Of a stretch of DNA of 64,000 bases, positions 35,160 to 43,972 are shown one piece after another. The notes beneath the pieces are model-generated. The model did no database searches. It was not told where the DNA came from and saw only the letters and a list, made by a program, of their open reading frames with translations. The position numbers were made by a program, and so were the translations under genes. Position 1 is the stretch's first letter. Every line of letters starts with the position of its first letter. The DNA comes from DT-110 sp030148525 (GTDB taxonomy: Bacteria > Bacteroidota > Bacteroidia > Chitinophagales > Saprospiraceae), in contig OZ245751.1 in the NCBI GenBank assembly GCA_965227445.1, positions 5,146,001 through 5,210,000 of the forward strand, given 5' to 3'.

Positions 35160-37343
35160 CTACGGCCGAATAAGTCTTGGATCCCGTTGGTATTCGATCT
35201 TAAATTCCTTGGGCGGCTCCAGTCCTTTGAGGTGTTTTACAAAATAATCCCACCGCTTGCGGGTCATATACAAGCGGTCGGCTCCGTAGCCGTGACGCGC
35301 ATTGGGGAAGATGAGCAGGTCAAAATCTTTGTTAGCCTTGATAAGGGCATCTACCACCAGGTTGGTGTTATAGGGCGGCACATTATCATCCATTCCGCCG
35401 TGGACTAATAATAATTTTCCCTCTAGATTTTCGGCGTACAGTTGGTTGGCCTGTTGTTTGTAATTATTAACGCCATCCACTTCTTCCATCAGGCCGATGT
35501 AGCGCTCGCCCCAGTCGTCTTCGTAGTTCCGGTTATCGTGATTACCAGATTCAGAAATACCGACCTTATAAAACTCCGGATACTTGAACATGGCCGAAGC
35601 CGTAGCAAAACCGCCACCGGAGTGGCCCCAGACCCCAACCTTATCGAGATCTATGAAGTCGTATTCTTCGGCCAGTTGACGGATGCCCGCTATCTGATCG
35701 GGCAGGGTATTGGTCGACATGTTGCCGTAGCACTCATCGTGAAAGGCCTTGGAACGACCCGGGTTACAGGTTCCTTCGATCAGCACCACTATGAAGCCCA
35801 AATCAGCCAGCGCCTGATGGTCGCTTCGACCGGCACTAAAGGACCAGGATCCTACACTACCGCCCTGCGGACCCGGATAAATGTAGTTGACTACCGGATA
35901 CTTTTTAGTCGGGTCCAGATCGCCGGGAGTGAACATCAGGCCGTACAGATCGTATTTGCCATCGGCTGATTGGACGGTGATCGGACGGGGCGCTTGCCAG
36001 CCTTTTGCCGTAAGGCGCGAAATATCCGTTTTCTCCAGGGTCTCGATCAATTCCCCCTTCTGGTTGCGGAGCACGGAAACGGGCGGCACATCGGGTTGGG
36101 AATAATTATCGACAAAGTATTGATAGTCCGGAGAGAACTGGACGCGGTGATTACCATCTTCGGGCGTGAGCAGTTTCAGGTTGTCACCCGACATATCCAC
36201 CCGGTACAGATGGCTGAAATAGGGATTACGTCCCGCTTCCCGGCCATTGGCTTCGAAGAAGAGGACGCCATTTTCCTGATCGATATGCTCGAGGCGGGTG
36301 ACCACGAAGTCGCCCTTGGTGATTTGGTGCTTAAGCTGGCCGTTTTTCGCATCGTACAGGTACAAGTGGCCCCAGTTATCGCGTTCCGAATACCAGATGA
36401 TCTCATCGCAGCCCTCCAGATAATGCCAGTTAATGGCTCCCTGACCTGACTCGTACTGGGTGGCCACTTCCTCTTTAAGGATGTCCCGGACTTTTCCGGT
36501 ATTGGCATCTGCGATCCGGAGTTGCGCTATTTTATGGTCGCGGGAAGAGGAGACAAAGACCAGCTCCTCGCCGCCATTGATCCATTGATTGTCATCAAAA
36601 ACACCGGTACAGGAAATGTCATCGCACAGGGTGCCGCGCCGGTCATCCGGGGGCATGTCCAGGCGCACCATTTTACCGTTATCCACTTCGATGATGACTC
36701 GCTCAATCTGGATGATTTTCTCATCTTCGGGCAAGGGATACTTCCAGCTTTTCAGGGTGGGCGCACCGACATTGGTGGTCACCAGGTGCATATCTGACAC
36801 ATGCCGCTGATCTTGCCGGAAGGTGGCAATCTTCTTGGAATCGGGCGACCATAATACGACCGGACGTTCACTCTGCCGCCAGCCGGCATTATCGGTTGCG
36901 TAGCCATAGTTCTCAACTCCGTCGGTGGTAAGTTGTTTTTCTTCGCCACTATCGAGGTAACGCACCCACAGATTCCAATCCCGAATGAAAACCACCTTGC
37001 TCTGGTCGGGGGAGAGGATTTCGGTTCGCCAATTGTATTCGGGGCCATCGGGCTCTTCCTCCAGTACTTCATCTAATGCTGCCCTAGAATCAAAGGTGGA
37101 CCTTTGCTGATTGGCAATGTCGTAATGCACGAACTCTTGCCCATCCTCCGTCAGGATACGGTACCAAAACGCGTCGTCGGAAACCCAGTTGGGTCGTACA
37201 TTCATCCGGTCGATGTACGGGGCCGTATTGAACGACAACTGGTCGGCTGCCTGTTGGTAGTTTTCGGTAGTGACCTGATCCTGGGCGAATACCCATACCG
37301 GCAGAGCAATAGCGAGAAGAAGAAAGATGGTTTTTAATGGCAT
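35160..37343 (-). CDS. S9 family peptidase, dipeptidyl-peptidase IV type
   Basis: 727 residues from ATG 37343, which gives a signal peptide ending VWVFAQ. The N-terminal beta-propeller runs to about residue 470 (VVLWSPDSKKIATFRQDQR is one blade). The catalytic alpha/beta-hydrolase domain follows: WGHSGGGFAT holds the nucleophile Ser, VHGGMDDNVP the Asp and NARHGYG the His. A long DPP-IV-type insert in the propeller is present, but the exact Glu-Glu pair that fixes the substrate N-terminus cannot be assigned by eye. The enzyme should be periplasmic and cleave dipeptides from peptide N-termini, probably in peptide scavenging. The first ATG upstream at 37376 gives a worse leader. Confidence 0.92.
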   Translation of the reverse strand: MPLKTIFLLLAIALPVWVFAQDQVTTENYQQAADQLSFNTAPYIDRMNVRPNWVSDDAFWYRILTEDGQEFVHYDIANQQRSTFDSRAALDEVLEEEPDGPEYNWRTEILSPDQSKVVFIRDWNLWVRYLDSGEEKQLTTDGVENYGYATDNAGWRQSERPVVLWSPDSKKIATFRQDQRHVSDMHLVTTNVGAPTLKSWKYPLPEDEKIIQIERVIIEVDNGKMVRLDMPPDDRRGTLCDDISCTGVFDDNQWINGGEELVFVSSSRDHKIAQLRIADANTGKVRDILKEEVATQYESGQGAINWHYLEGCDEIIWYSERDNWGHLYLYDAKNGQLKHQITKGDFVVTRLEHIDQENGVLFFEANGREAGRNPYFSHLYRVDMSGDNLKLLTPEDGNHRVQFSPDYQYFVDNYSQPDVPPVSVLRNQKGELIETLEKTDISRLTAKGWQAPRPITVQSADGKYDLYGLMFTPGDLDPTKKYPVVNYIYPGPQGGSVGSWSFSAGRSDHQALADLGFIVVLIEGTCNPGRSKAFHDECYGNMSTNTLPDQIAGIRQLAEEYDFIDLDKVGVWGHSGGGFATASAMFKYPEFYKVGISESGNHDNRNYEDDWGERYIGLMEEVDGVNNYKQQANQLYAENLEGKLLLVHGGMDDNVPPYNTNLVVDALIKANKDFDLLIFPNARHGYGADRLYMTRKRWDYFVKHLKGLEPPKEFKIEYQRDPRLIRP

Positions 37344-37460
37344 TGGACTCGGTTTGATTTCAATTGGAATTAACATATTCTTTTTGATAATCCTAATGTA
37401 CTACTTTTCACGATAGGCCAATGTTCCCAATAAATAACTAAATGCCGATTTTAAAATGGT

Positions 37461-37862
37461 CTATTTCTCAAGTATACGCACTACAAGGGCACCTGATGAA
37501 CTACCCAAAAAACTGGCCAATAAATCCCACCAATCAGCAGATTGATTATCCATAAATAACTGGATAACCTCCCCGATTACAAGAATTACAAAAGAATACA
37601 TAAAGGCATTTATCGCTTTACTACTTACAATATAAGTAAGCCAAAAAACGAATGTGATGCCTGCAAATAAATTCGGTACAGAACCCAATAAAATGGTAAG
37701 CAAGGGTGTGTTTGCCTGAATAGCATCACGGAGTAGACTAACAGATAACATCCATATTATAAAAAATATGATCGTTAAACCTAGAAAATTCTTATTGTCA
37801 TTAATATTAATGCGCTTAGAAAAGGCATCCCTGAACATGGAATTATCGTTCACTGTTTTCAA
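37461..37862 (-). CDS. Small four-helix membrane protein, VanZ-like
   Basis: 133 residues with hydrophobic segments at about 26-44, 52-75, 80-100 and 112-130. The end of the third helix and the fourth read GEVIQLFMDNQSADWWDLL then GSSSGALVVRI, which resembles the EVxQ...D..D...G..G pattern of VanZ-like proteins. The resemblance is short. It is AT-rich, as are the next genes on this strand. No function is inferred. Confidence 0.5.
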   Translation of the reverse strand: MKTVNDNSMFRDAFSKRININDNKNFLGLTIIFFIIWMLSVSLLRDAIQANTPLLTILLGSVPNLFAGITFVFWLTYIVSSKAINAFMYSFVILVIGEVIQLFMDNQSADWWDLLASFLGSSSGALVVRILEK

Positions 37863-37987
37863 GTATTCATCAACGGGATTAATAGTAATTCAATCCTTTA
37901 ATTGTATTATAGCCTCTTTCTAACATAGGTTTTTTATCCGAACACTCTATGCCTATAAAAAGGGAAAGTTGATAATTTAGCAATGGT

Positions 37988-38395
37988 TTAATGCTCAGGA
38001 AGAAACTCATCATCGGAAGGCCTTTTTTCCATCTCTTTCAGGTCGAGACGTTCCAGATCATCAAGAAGATCTTTTTCTTCCTTTATGCGCTCACGCAGAG
38101 CTCTTTTCCGCTTCAATTTTTCCACTTCTTTTTCCAGCTCTTTTTCTTCCCAGTCGGGGCTAATGCCGAAAATGTCTAAATGCTCCGTTCCGAACGTTTT
38201 GAAATAGTGGGTGAGTACACCGATACCCCAACTCAAAGCCACAATAATGACCGGAAGCAAATTGCCCTCAGCTTCGAAATACATGATAGCGTACAGCATG
38301 CCAATAACACACACGTAAGCGATAAGGTGGGAGAAAAAACCTTTTTTGCGTTTTACCTTTTTATTTGCCTCTTGGTACACTTTTTCATCTTCCAT
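37988..38395 (-). CDS. 2TM-domain protein with C-terminal charged helix
   Basis: 135 residues. The N-terminal part AYVCVIGMLYAIMYFEAEGN and the following helix (LLPVIIVALSWGIGVLTHYF) are the two helices of the 2TM domain, with the conserved W-x-x-G and H residues at its end. The rest (about 80-125) is a strongly charged, probably coiled-coil tail (LEKEVEKLKRKRALRERI). 2TM proteins are frequent in Bacteroidota and often lie by LytTR or histidine-kinase genes, but none is adjacent here. No function is known. Confidence 0.75.
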   Translation of the reverse strand: MEDEKVYQEANKKVKRKKGFFSHLIAYVCVIGMLYAIMYFEAEGNLLPVIIVALSWGIGVLTHYFKTFGTEHLDIFGISPDWEEKELEKEVEKLKRKRALRERIKEEKDLLDDLERLDLKEMEKRPSDDEFLPEH

Positions 38396-38480
38396 TGTGA
38401 CAGGGTTTTGCTCTGTACGAAACCTAATACTGAATTAGCCACTCCGAATATAGACACTCTATCCCAACTAATGTACCAGA

Positions 38481-38526
38481 AGCCCAACTAAGTGGTTTTG
38501 ACTTAACCAAAACGTGAGGTTGGGCT
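38481..38526 (-). terminator. Hairpin terminator
   Basis: AGCCCAAC (38481-38488) pairs with GTTGGGCT (38519-38526), and the inner GGTTTTG/CAAAACG segments extend the stem. It lies just downstream of the minus-strand hydrolase remnant and upstream of the 2TM gene. Confidence 0.55.
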
Positions 38527-38531
38527 TATCT

Positions 38532-38845
38532 CTATGGTTCTAATTCCTTCACAAGATTGAGGGTTTCGGTACAGATCATTTCCGCATTTTCCTTTTGGCT
38601 AAAAATCCTAATATGGTCTTCTTCCAGAAAATAGGTCTGACCGCTCGGAGAAAGAGCTGCTACTTCTTCCTGCATTTTTCGTCTTTCCGTTTTGGTAAAC
38701 TCAGGGGCCAAACCCATTTTCAAAAGTGCCGCTTTATTCAAGTCCCGGCAAATACCCGTGTGGGTTTATTACCAAAGTCGGTAATCGCCAGCAACAACCC
38801 AATGGCCGCAAAGGTCCGTTGAACCCATTTTGAAAAGGTTTTTAT
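38532..38845 (-). pseudogene. Alpha/beta hydrolase with internal deletion (N- and C-terminal ends only)
   Basis: A minus-strand frame from about 38845 reads KTFSKWVQRTFAAIGLLLAI and TDFGNKPTRVFAGT, a membrane-anchor leader, but its first codon is ATA rather than ATG and it meets a stop. A second frame continues without a gap as the 69-residue reading KAALLKMGLAPEFTKTERRK, then ALSPSGQTYFLEEDHIRIFS and QKENAEMICTETLNLV. The last block is the C-terminal catalytic-His region of a membrane-anchored alpha/beta hydrolase (D-H-x-x-I-x-S-x-K-x-N-A). The whole centre, including the nucleophile, is missing. I read this as one gene that lost its middle and its start codon. Confidence 0.5.
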
Positions 38846-38899
38846 TGGTTTCTAGATTTTAATTTGTCCGGTTCTCGGGAAAGGCTAGACTATGACCAG

Positions 38900-39739
38900 C
38901 TATGCGTTAATACTGTCAGCTATTTTTAATTCCATCTCATACTGATTAATTATATTTTGCAATTCCAAAGAACGGATAAAATCAATTTTATCTGTTAGCC
39001 GCTTATCCACATTTATAATTTTAACTTCATCTACAACTTGTCCAATTCCGTCAAAAAGCCTTCCCCAGCTTTTCTTATCAGTGTTAAATATATCAAATTG
39101 AGCCAAATAATGTTTTTCTGGATGAACAACGAAATACGATTCGGGCGTATTATCCTTAATTACTTCATAAAGATCATAGTTATCCGCAATAATTGTCTCT
39201 CTTTGAAAATCCCACGAATATAATTGCTGATTTGGCAACTTCTCCCAATTATAATCAATAGCTGACATCTTCCTCAATTTGACCTGTGGCTCTCTCCCGC
39301 CTTTTATTCTGCCTGCATAACACTTGTACTCTTTACAAATTTCAAAACCAACTCCTTTATAAGCCTTAATTGCTTTTTCATTTTCTGTAATTACTTCAAG
39401 GATGCTTCTTTCAATGCCATGTTTTCGTAAATCAATTATAGCAAAATCGTAAATGGATTTAACTATTCTTCTTCCTCGGTATTCTGGAATTACTCCTGTA
39501 GCTGTATTAAAAGCTGTTTGAATGCCAAACCTTTTATCGACGGCATGAATTATAAATCCAACTAACTTTTCATTATCAAACATTCCATATGAAAGACTAA
39601 AATTAACTTTAGCAGCATCCCACCGCTGTTTATGGTATTTTTTATCAGTGGGTATTTTTATATGATAATCTTGGAAAGAACTTAAAAAACAATCCAATAT
39701 TCCTTCAAAGGGGATATTGCTTAAATTAGTTACTTCCAT
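38900..39739 (-). CDS. GNAT-family N-acetyltransferase
   Basis: 279 residues. The acetyl-CoA-binding motif lies near residue 85-105: TATGVIPEYRGRRIVKSIYD, the RxxGxG-like Arg-Gly-Arg loop. It is followed by ERSILEVITENEKAIKAYKG and VGFE, motif B. The last 140 residues are an additional domain that is not clearly recognised and may be a degenerate second GNAT. Substrate unknown. The gene is markedly AT-rich and probably acquired. Confidence 0.8.
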   Translation of the reverse strand: MEVTNLSNIPFEGILDCFLSSFQDYHIKIPTDKKYHKQRWDAAKVNFSLSYGMFDNEKLVGFIIHAVDKRFGIQTAFNTATGVIPEYRGRRIVKSIYDFAIIDLRKHGIERSILEVITENEKAIKAYKGVGFEICKEYKCYAGRIKGGREPQVKLRKMSAIDYNWEKLPNQQLYSWDFQRETIIADNYDLYEVIKDNTPESYFVVHPEKHYLAQFDIFNTDKKSWGRLFDGIGQVVDEVKIINVDKRLTDKIDFIRSLELQNIINQYEMELKIADSINA

Positions 39740-39821
39740 TTCTCATTATTAATTGATGATATCGATTTTTTTATTTGGGCATTCAGAAGGGGAATGCACT
39801 ATACGCGCCCTTAGGTAAGGT

Positions 39822-41093
39822 TTATTGTATAAAATACATGTCCAATTCCCCTTTTCCCTTTGCAAAGATCTTCCCACGAGAAAGACAGGTGAATTCGTTC
39901 TTAACCAGGTCATAGGTCGATGAGGAGATATTGATTCTACCTGCTTCGCCGGCTGATTCTATCCTGCTGGCTGTATTTATCGTATCTCCAAAGAGATCGT
40001 ATGCAAACTTCTTTTTGCCTACCACACCTGCAACTATAGTTCCTGAATGTATTCCAACCCTCATCCTCCATGTTATTTCGTGGTTGCTATTCCTCTCCTC
40101 CAGGTAGGATAGCACCTTTTTCGCGGCCTTGATACAATTAGCAGCATGATGGGTACTTTCCTCTTCAAGACCACAAGCAGCCATATATGCATCACCAATT
40201 GTTTCAATCTTTTCAACGCCTGTTTCCTCCATGATTTCATCGAATCGCCCGAAGATATCATTGAGTTCATGGACCAATTTGATTGGGGAGATAGAGGCCA
40301 CCAGCTCGGTAAATCCTTCGAAGTCCGTGAATAGAATCGTCACATTCTTGTGCCTTTTGGGAATGGTCTTACCACTTTCTTTCAGGTCCTTTATGATGTT
40401 TGCAGGTAGAATGTTGTGTAGAAGATCATCTGATTTTTTCTGTTCTGCTATCAATGAATCTTCGGATCTATCAATCAGCACAGACAAGCTCCAAATCAAT
40501 GCGAGACAAATCAATGCCGTCATGCTCACATTGACAATCTGTGATAAATAGGGGTCCATGCTATCATTGTCCGCGTAGAAGTTTGATTGAAAGACAACTA
40601 TAATGATTAAAGTGAAGCAAGCCAATACACTGAACCCGTAGGCAAGAGCTCTTGCCTTTCGCGGAAAAGTCATATAAGGCAAAATGATTATCAAAAAACA
40701 AACGGTAGAAATCCCTGACCGGTATCCAGACAAATAAAGAAATACGAGAACTGAAAAGTATGCGGAGATAGCAAGTAAGACCGAAGCAGCTATCCGCCTT
40801 CCTCGCTGGTTTAGAACCAATACCATCAGAAACATCAACCCCAATAGTACATTCCATGCTGCACTTGGTATTTCCGAAATGGCTATGGCGATTGACATCC
40901 ATAACGCGTTGAACAGAACCCCTAGAATTGCGCCTATGTTAGTTACCCGCAGATACCTTTTCTCAGGTACCGGGAATTCCCCATTCGCGCCAATATCAAA
41001 AGCTCTTTGAAAGAGGTTTTCGTTTTTGTCATCAACCGCCATTCCGTTTTTCTCATTCTTTTGGATTACAGATAAAGGTACAGTTTTAGACAA
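39822..41093 (-). CDS. Class III nucleotidyl cyclase with six-helix membrane domain
   Basis: 423 residues. Six hydrophobic helices fill about residues 48-205, followed by a signalling helix and the cyclase catalytic domain (about 240-420). The metal-binding Asp residues lie in LFTDFEGFTELV and ETIGDAYMAACG, and the transition-state residues in GDTINTASRIES. The purine-specifying pair is unusual: the first position (KIETIGD) is Glu, as in guanylate cyclases, while the second (AYDLFGD) is Asp, as in adenylate cyclases. The product is therefore uncertain. Six-helix receptor cyclases form dimers in the inner membrane. Next on the strand is a small outer-membrane-like protein and the regulator at 42086. 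Confidence 0.9.
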   Translation of the reverse strand: MSKTVPLSVIQKNEKNGMAVDDKNENLFQRAFDIGANGEFPVPEKRYLRVTNIGAILGVLFNALWMSIAIAISEIPSAAWNVLLGLMFLMVLVLNQRGRRIAASVLLAISAYFSVLVFLYLSGYRSGISTVCFLIIILPYMTFPRKARALAYGFSVLACFTLIIIVVFQSNFYADNDSMDPYLSQIVNVSMTALICLALIWSLSVLIDRSEDSLIAEQKKSDDLLHNILPANIIKDLKESGKTIPKRHKNVTILFTDFEGFTELVASISPIKLVHELNDIFGRFDEIMEETGVEKIETIGDAYMAACGLEEESTHHAANCIKAAKKVLSYLEERNSNHEITWRMRVGIHSGTIVAGVVGKKKFAYDLFGDTINTASRIESAGEAGRINISSSTYDLVKNEFTCLSRGKIFAKGKGELDMYFIQ

Positions 41094-41100
41094 TGACCAT

Positions 41101-41175
41101 TTATACCGACAACGAAGTGGTTTGGGACACGAGCACGAAGTACTACTTAGGAAAACGACTTCATTGTCGGCATAC
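41101..41175. repeat. MITE-like dispersed element, divergent copy (D)
   Basis: The left end TTATACCGACAACGAAGTGG is identical to copies A and B. The interior has GAGCACGAAGTACT, and the right end ACGACTTCATTGTCGGCATAC is a near-perfect inverted copy of the left end. This copy is therefore more symmetric than A. Confidence 0.75.
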
Positions 41176-41224
41176 TAGTCTGAAAAGCCAATAATTGTGG
41201 ACCTTGACTTGGTCAGACTAAAGT

Positions 41225-41875
41225 TTAAAAATTGATCCCTACATAAATGTTGGGCTCAAAAAGAAAGTAGTTTCGCCATCTATCGTCCAACTGCTTAAAT
41301 CCATCTGGAGCATTGTTATCAAACATCCAGTGCTGACAATGGACCTGGGGTTCTAGGAAAAATCGTTTTTTCTTACCGAATGCGATATGGTAGCCTAAGT
41401 GGTAGGAGTTATACACTTTAAAACCATTGCCAAGCTTATTACCGTCTAGATCCGAATAGGTTTGAAATTGAGGTAACACTTCGACAGTGGCAAACAGCCC
41501 TTTCCATAACATACGTTGGTACGTTATACCTATTCCTGATTCTCGCACGTATCCTGGATAGAATTCACTTTCTGTTTCTAACTTATCCAGAAGACCATCC
41601 CACCAGGTGATTCCCATTGGTTGAAACAATCGCCAAGTGGCAAACTTCACACCCACGATGTTTTTATTATCCAGGTTCCGCTTTACATGAAGCTCTATCA
41701 TTTGTGTACTTTGTCTATCGTGCCAGGAATTCCCGATGGGATCTGTTACAATAAAATATGGTATACTTATCCTGTACTTATGGACTACTCCGTTTTCCTT
41801 ACCCTCTGACGAGTTAGTTTGAGCAAAAGCACTAAGTGTGCAAAAAAATAAAAGAATGGTTAATAGATTTTTCAT
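41225..41875 (-). CDS. Exported protein, probable small outer-membrane barrel
   Basis: 216 residues with a signal peptide (1-19, ending AFAQ). The mature part is rich in alternating aromatic and polar strands (SGIGITYQRMLWKGLFATVEV; KRFFLEPQVHCQHWMF) and ends with the aromatic YVGINF, as outer-membrane barrels often do. No domain is recognised. It lies 131 bases upstream of the cyclase gene and 210 bases downstream of the AraC-type regulator, all on the minus strand, so it may be a target of that regulator. Confidence 0.6.
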   Translation of the reverse strand: MKNLLTILLFFCTLSAFAQTNSSEGKENGVVHKYRISIPYFIVTDPIGNSWHDRQSTQMIELHVKRNLDNKNIVGVKFATWRLFQPMGITWWDGLLDKLETESEFYPGYVRESGIGITYQRMLWKGLFATVEVLPQFQTYSDLDGNKLGNGFKVYNSYHLGYHIAFGKKKRFFLEPQVHCQHWMFDNNAPDGFKQLDDRWRNYFLFEPNIYVGINF

Positions 41876-42085
41876 GGTAAAAGTTTTTAATGAAAAATCC
41901 GATACCTACAAAGCACCTCCCGGTATTATTGGTTTATTTAATGAAGTAGAAAGGAATCATCATCCAATGACTATGTACTCTGCTGTATCGAATTGATATT
42001 ACAAAGATGTAGTGGAAAGGAGGGAAAATCGTGTTGAAATGTAATTCCGAACTTTTTAGTGAGATTTGAAACCCTTTAAACAAGC

Positions 42086-43891
42086 TTACATTTGATTTGA
42101 CTTCACCCAGGCTTTCGGTGTCATTCCTTCAGCTTTTTTGAAGAAGGTATTGAACACCGATTTTGAATTAAAGCCGCTTTCATAGGCTAACGCTAAAAGG
42201 GTAAGGTGGCTATTGGCAGGATTTAGGGCCTTCTCTTTGAAGTTTTCCAAACGGAGGGTATTGATGTATTCGTTGAAGTTTTGGCCAATTTGTTCATTCA
42301 GCAACCAAGAGAGTTTATTACTGCTAATATTCACGTTTTCGGCTAGCTCCCGCAAGGATAAAGATGGGTTTTGAAACCACTTTTCATGCAGCATTTCTTT
42401 TCCCAACATTTCTAAAACCATGTCGATTTCAGCAACGGACATTAAGGCTTTGGGAGGGGCAACTTCTAGGTGTTCTTTTGGGTCTGGTGGTAATAGTTCT
42501 TTGCGGAAAGTGGTTTGTAGTAAATTCTGAAAACGCTGATACTGATGTAACGGTTTAAGCAGCGGAATATTCATAAAGTTTATGATTTGACCAGTACGCA
42601 TCCTGATGTTTTCTTCCAAAAAGTCCAATGCCATTTCATGTTTGTCCAAATGGACCAACAAAAAAAGCTGCCAGGGAAAAAGCGTTCCACCAGAATCTTC
42701 TTTTATCATTGAGCTAACCCTGCTGATATCAATATCGATCTCATCTTCTGGATTGACCAACTTGTACAATACCCTGCATTCTTCTGGTCTCTCAGCCAAA
42801 GGAGTTTCATCTAAGAAGTCATTTAGTTTTCCGTACTCTTTCGTAAGAATTAAGCAAAGTTGTTTTAATGCGATGGGATGTGTAAAACCTGGATTGATAC
42901 TCAGGGAGGTCTCTATGCATTCTAAAGCTTTTGTATAATCCTCGTTTAAATAATGAATATTCGCTTTGGTAAAATAATGATTCGGAGATAAAGGGTTAAT
43001 TTTTAAAATATTGTCGGCATGCCATAGTGCTTTTTCGAAAAATCCTACTGCTGTATACAATTCGCATAAACCTTCTTCTGCTTCTGTATAGGATGGATTG
43101 AGCTCTATTGCTTTTTGAAAAAACGTATGCCCATTGATGAAATCCCATTGACCCCAAAAAAGCAGTGTCGCTTTACCAAAATACCCTATGTAGGATTTTT
43201 TGTCCAGCTTAAAACCTTTGCTGAGGTATTCCTTTGACAACTGTAATAATGCTTTATTATTCCCCCAGGATCCGTACATGGCATAACTATACCCCAAACC
43301 AAAGTAGGGTAAAGCAAATGAGGGGTCTATTTTTATACATTTTTCATAGAGATCTACTGAATTTCTGATGCCGGCACCATCCCACATTAAATGCTGATAA
43401 CGACCTTTAAGATAAAGGTCATAGGCTTCCATATTTTGTGTAGGCTCCTTAATTAGGTGTTCCTGAATATTGAGGTGACCAAAATTTTCCCGGATCTTGT
43501 CAGCAATTTGTACACTTATTTCATCTTGTATAGCAAATATATCTTCCAAATCCCGATCGAAATTTTTTGACCAGAAGTGAGTACCGTCATTAGTACTGAT
43601 CAACTGCGCGGTAATGCGAACCCTGTTTTTGGCTTTCCGGACGCTCCCCTCCAAAACAGTACTTACCCCTAACTGATCACCAATGGTTCGCACATCTATA
43701 TTTTTATTCTTAAAGGCAAAAGAGGATGTGCGGGCAATGACTTTCAAGCCCTCCACGGTGGTTAGGGCATTGATTATTTCTTCAGTAATGCCATCGCTGA
43801 AGTATTCGTTCTCCGGGTCGGCACTCATGTTGACAAAAGGGAGAACCACAATGGATTTGCTGGATGATGATGTGGGCAGGTGATTGCTCAT
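42086..43891 (-). CDS. TolB-like / TPR / AraC one-component regulator
   Basis: 601 residues with no signal peptide or membrane helix. Residues 12-130 are the TolB/FlgO-like N-terminal domain (SIVVLPFVNMSADPENEYFS; GVSTVLEGSVRKAKNRVRIT) that is also found in CadC-like and cyclase-associated regulators. TPR helices fill about 140-340 (FFQKAIELNPSYTEAEEGLC). The C-terminal 100 residues are an AraC-type HTH: SLRELAENVNISSNKLSWLL and LALAYESGFNSKSVFNTFFK, with EGMTPKAW. It should be a cytoplasmic transcription factor that senses a ligand or protein through the TPR part. It is AT-rich like the genes it follows. Confidence 0.85.
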   Translation of the reverse strand: MSNHLPTSSSSKSIVVLPFVNMSADPENEYFSDGITEEIINALTTVEGLKVIARTSSFAFKNKNIDVRTIGDQLGVSTVLEGSVRKAKNRVRITAQLISTNDGTHFWSKNFDRDLEDIFAIQDEISVQIADKIRENFGHLNIQEHLIKEPTQNMEAYDLYLKGRYQHLMWDGAGIRNSVDLYEKCIKIDPSFALPYFGLGYSYAMYGSWGNNKALLQLSKEYLSKGFKLDKKSYIGYFGKATLLFWGQWDFINGHTFFQKAIELNPSYTEAEEGLCELYTAVGFFEKALWHADNILKINPLSPNHYFTKANIHYLNEDYTKALECIETSLSINPGFTHPIALKQLCLILTKEYGKLNDFLDETPLAERPEECRVLYKLVNPEDEIDIDISRVSSMIKEDSGGTLFPWQLFLLVHLDKHEMALDFLEENIRMRTGQIINFMNIPLLKPLHQYQRFQNLLQTTFRKELLPPDPKEHLEVAPPKALMSVAEIDMVLEMLGKEMLHEKWFQNPSLSLRELAENVNISSNKLSWLLNEQIGQNFNEYINTLRLENFKEKALNPANSHLTLLALAYESGFNSKSVFNTFFKKAEGMTPKAWVKSNQM

Positions 43892-43972
43892 TTTCTGCTA
43901 TACGTAATGAGTGCTTCTACGAAAATCCAAAATAGAATTCATAATGCCTGGCAACAGTACACCTACAAGCTC

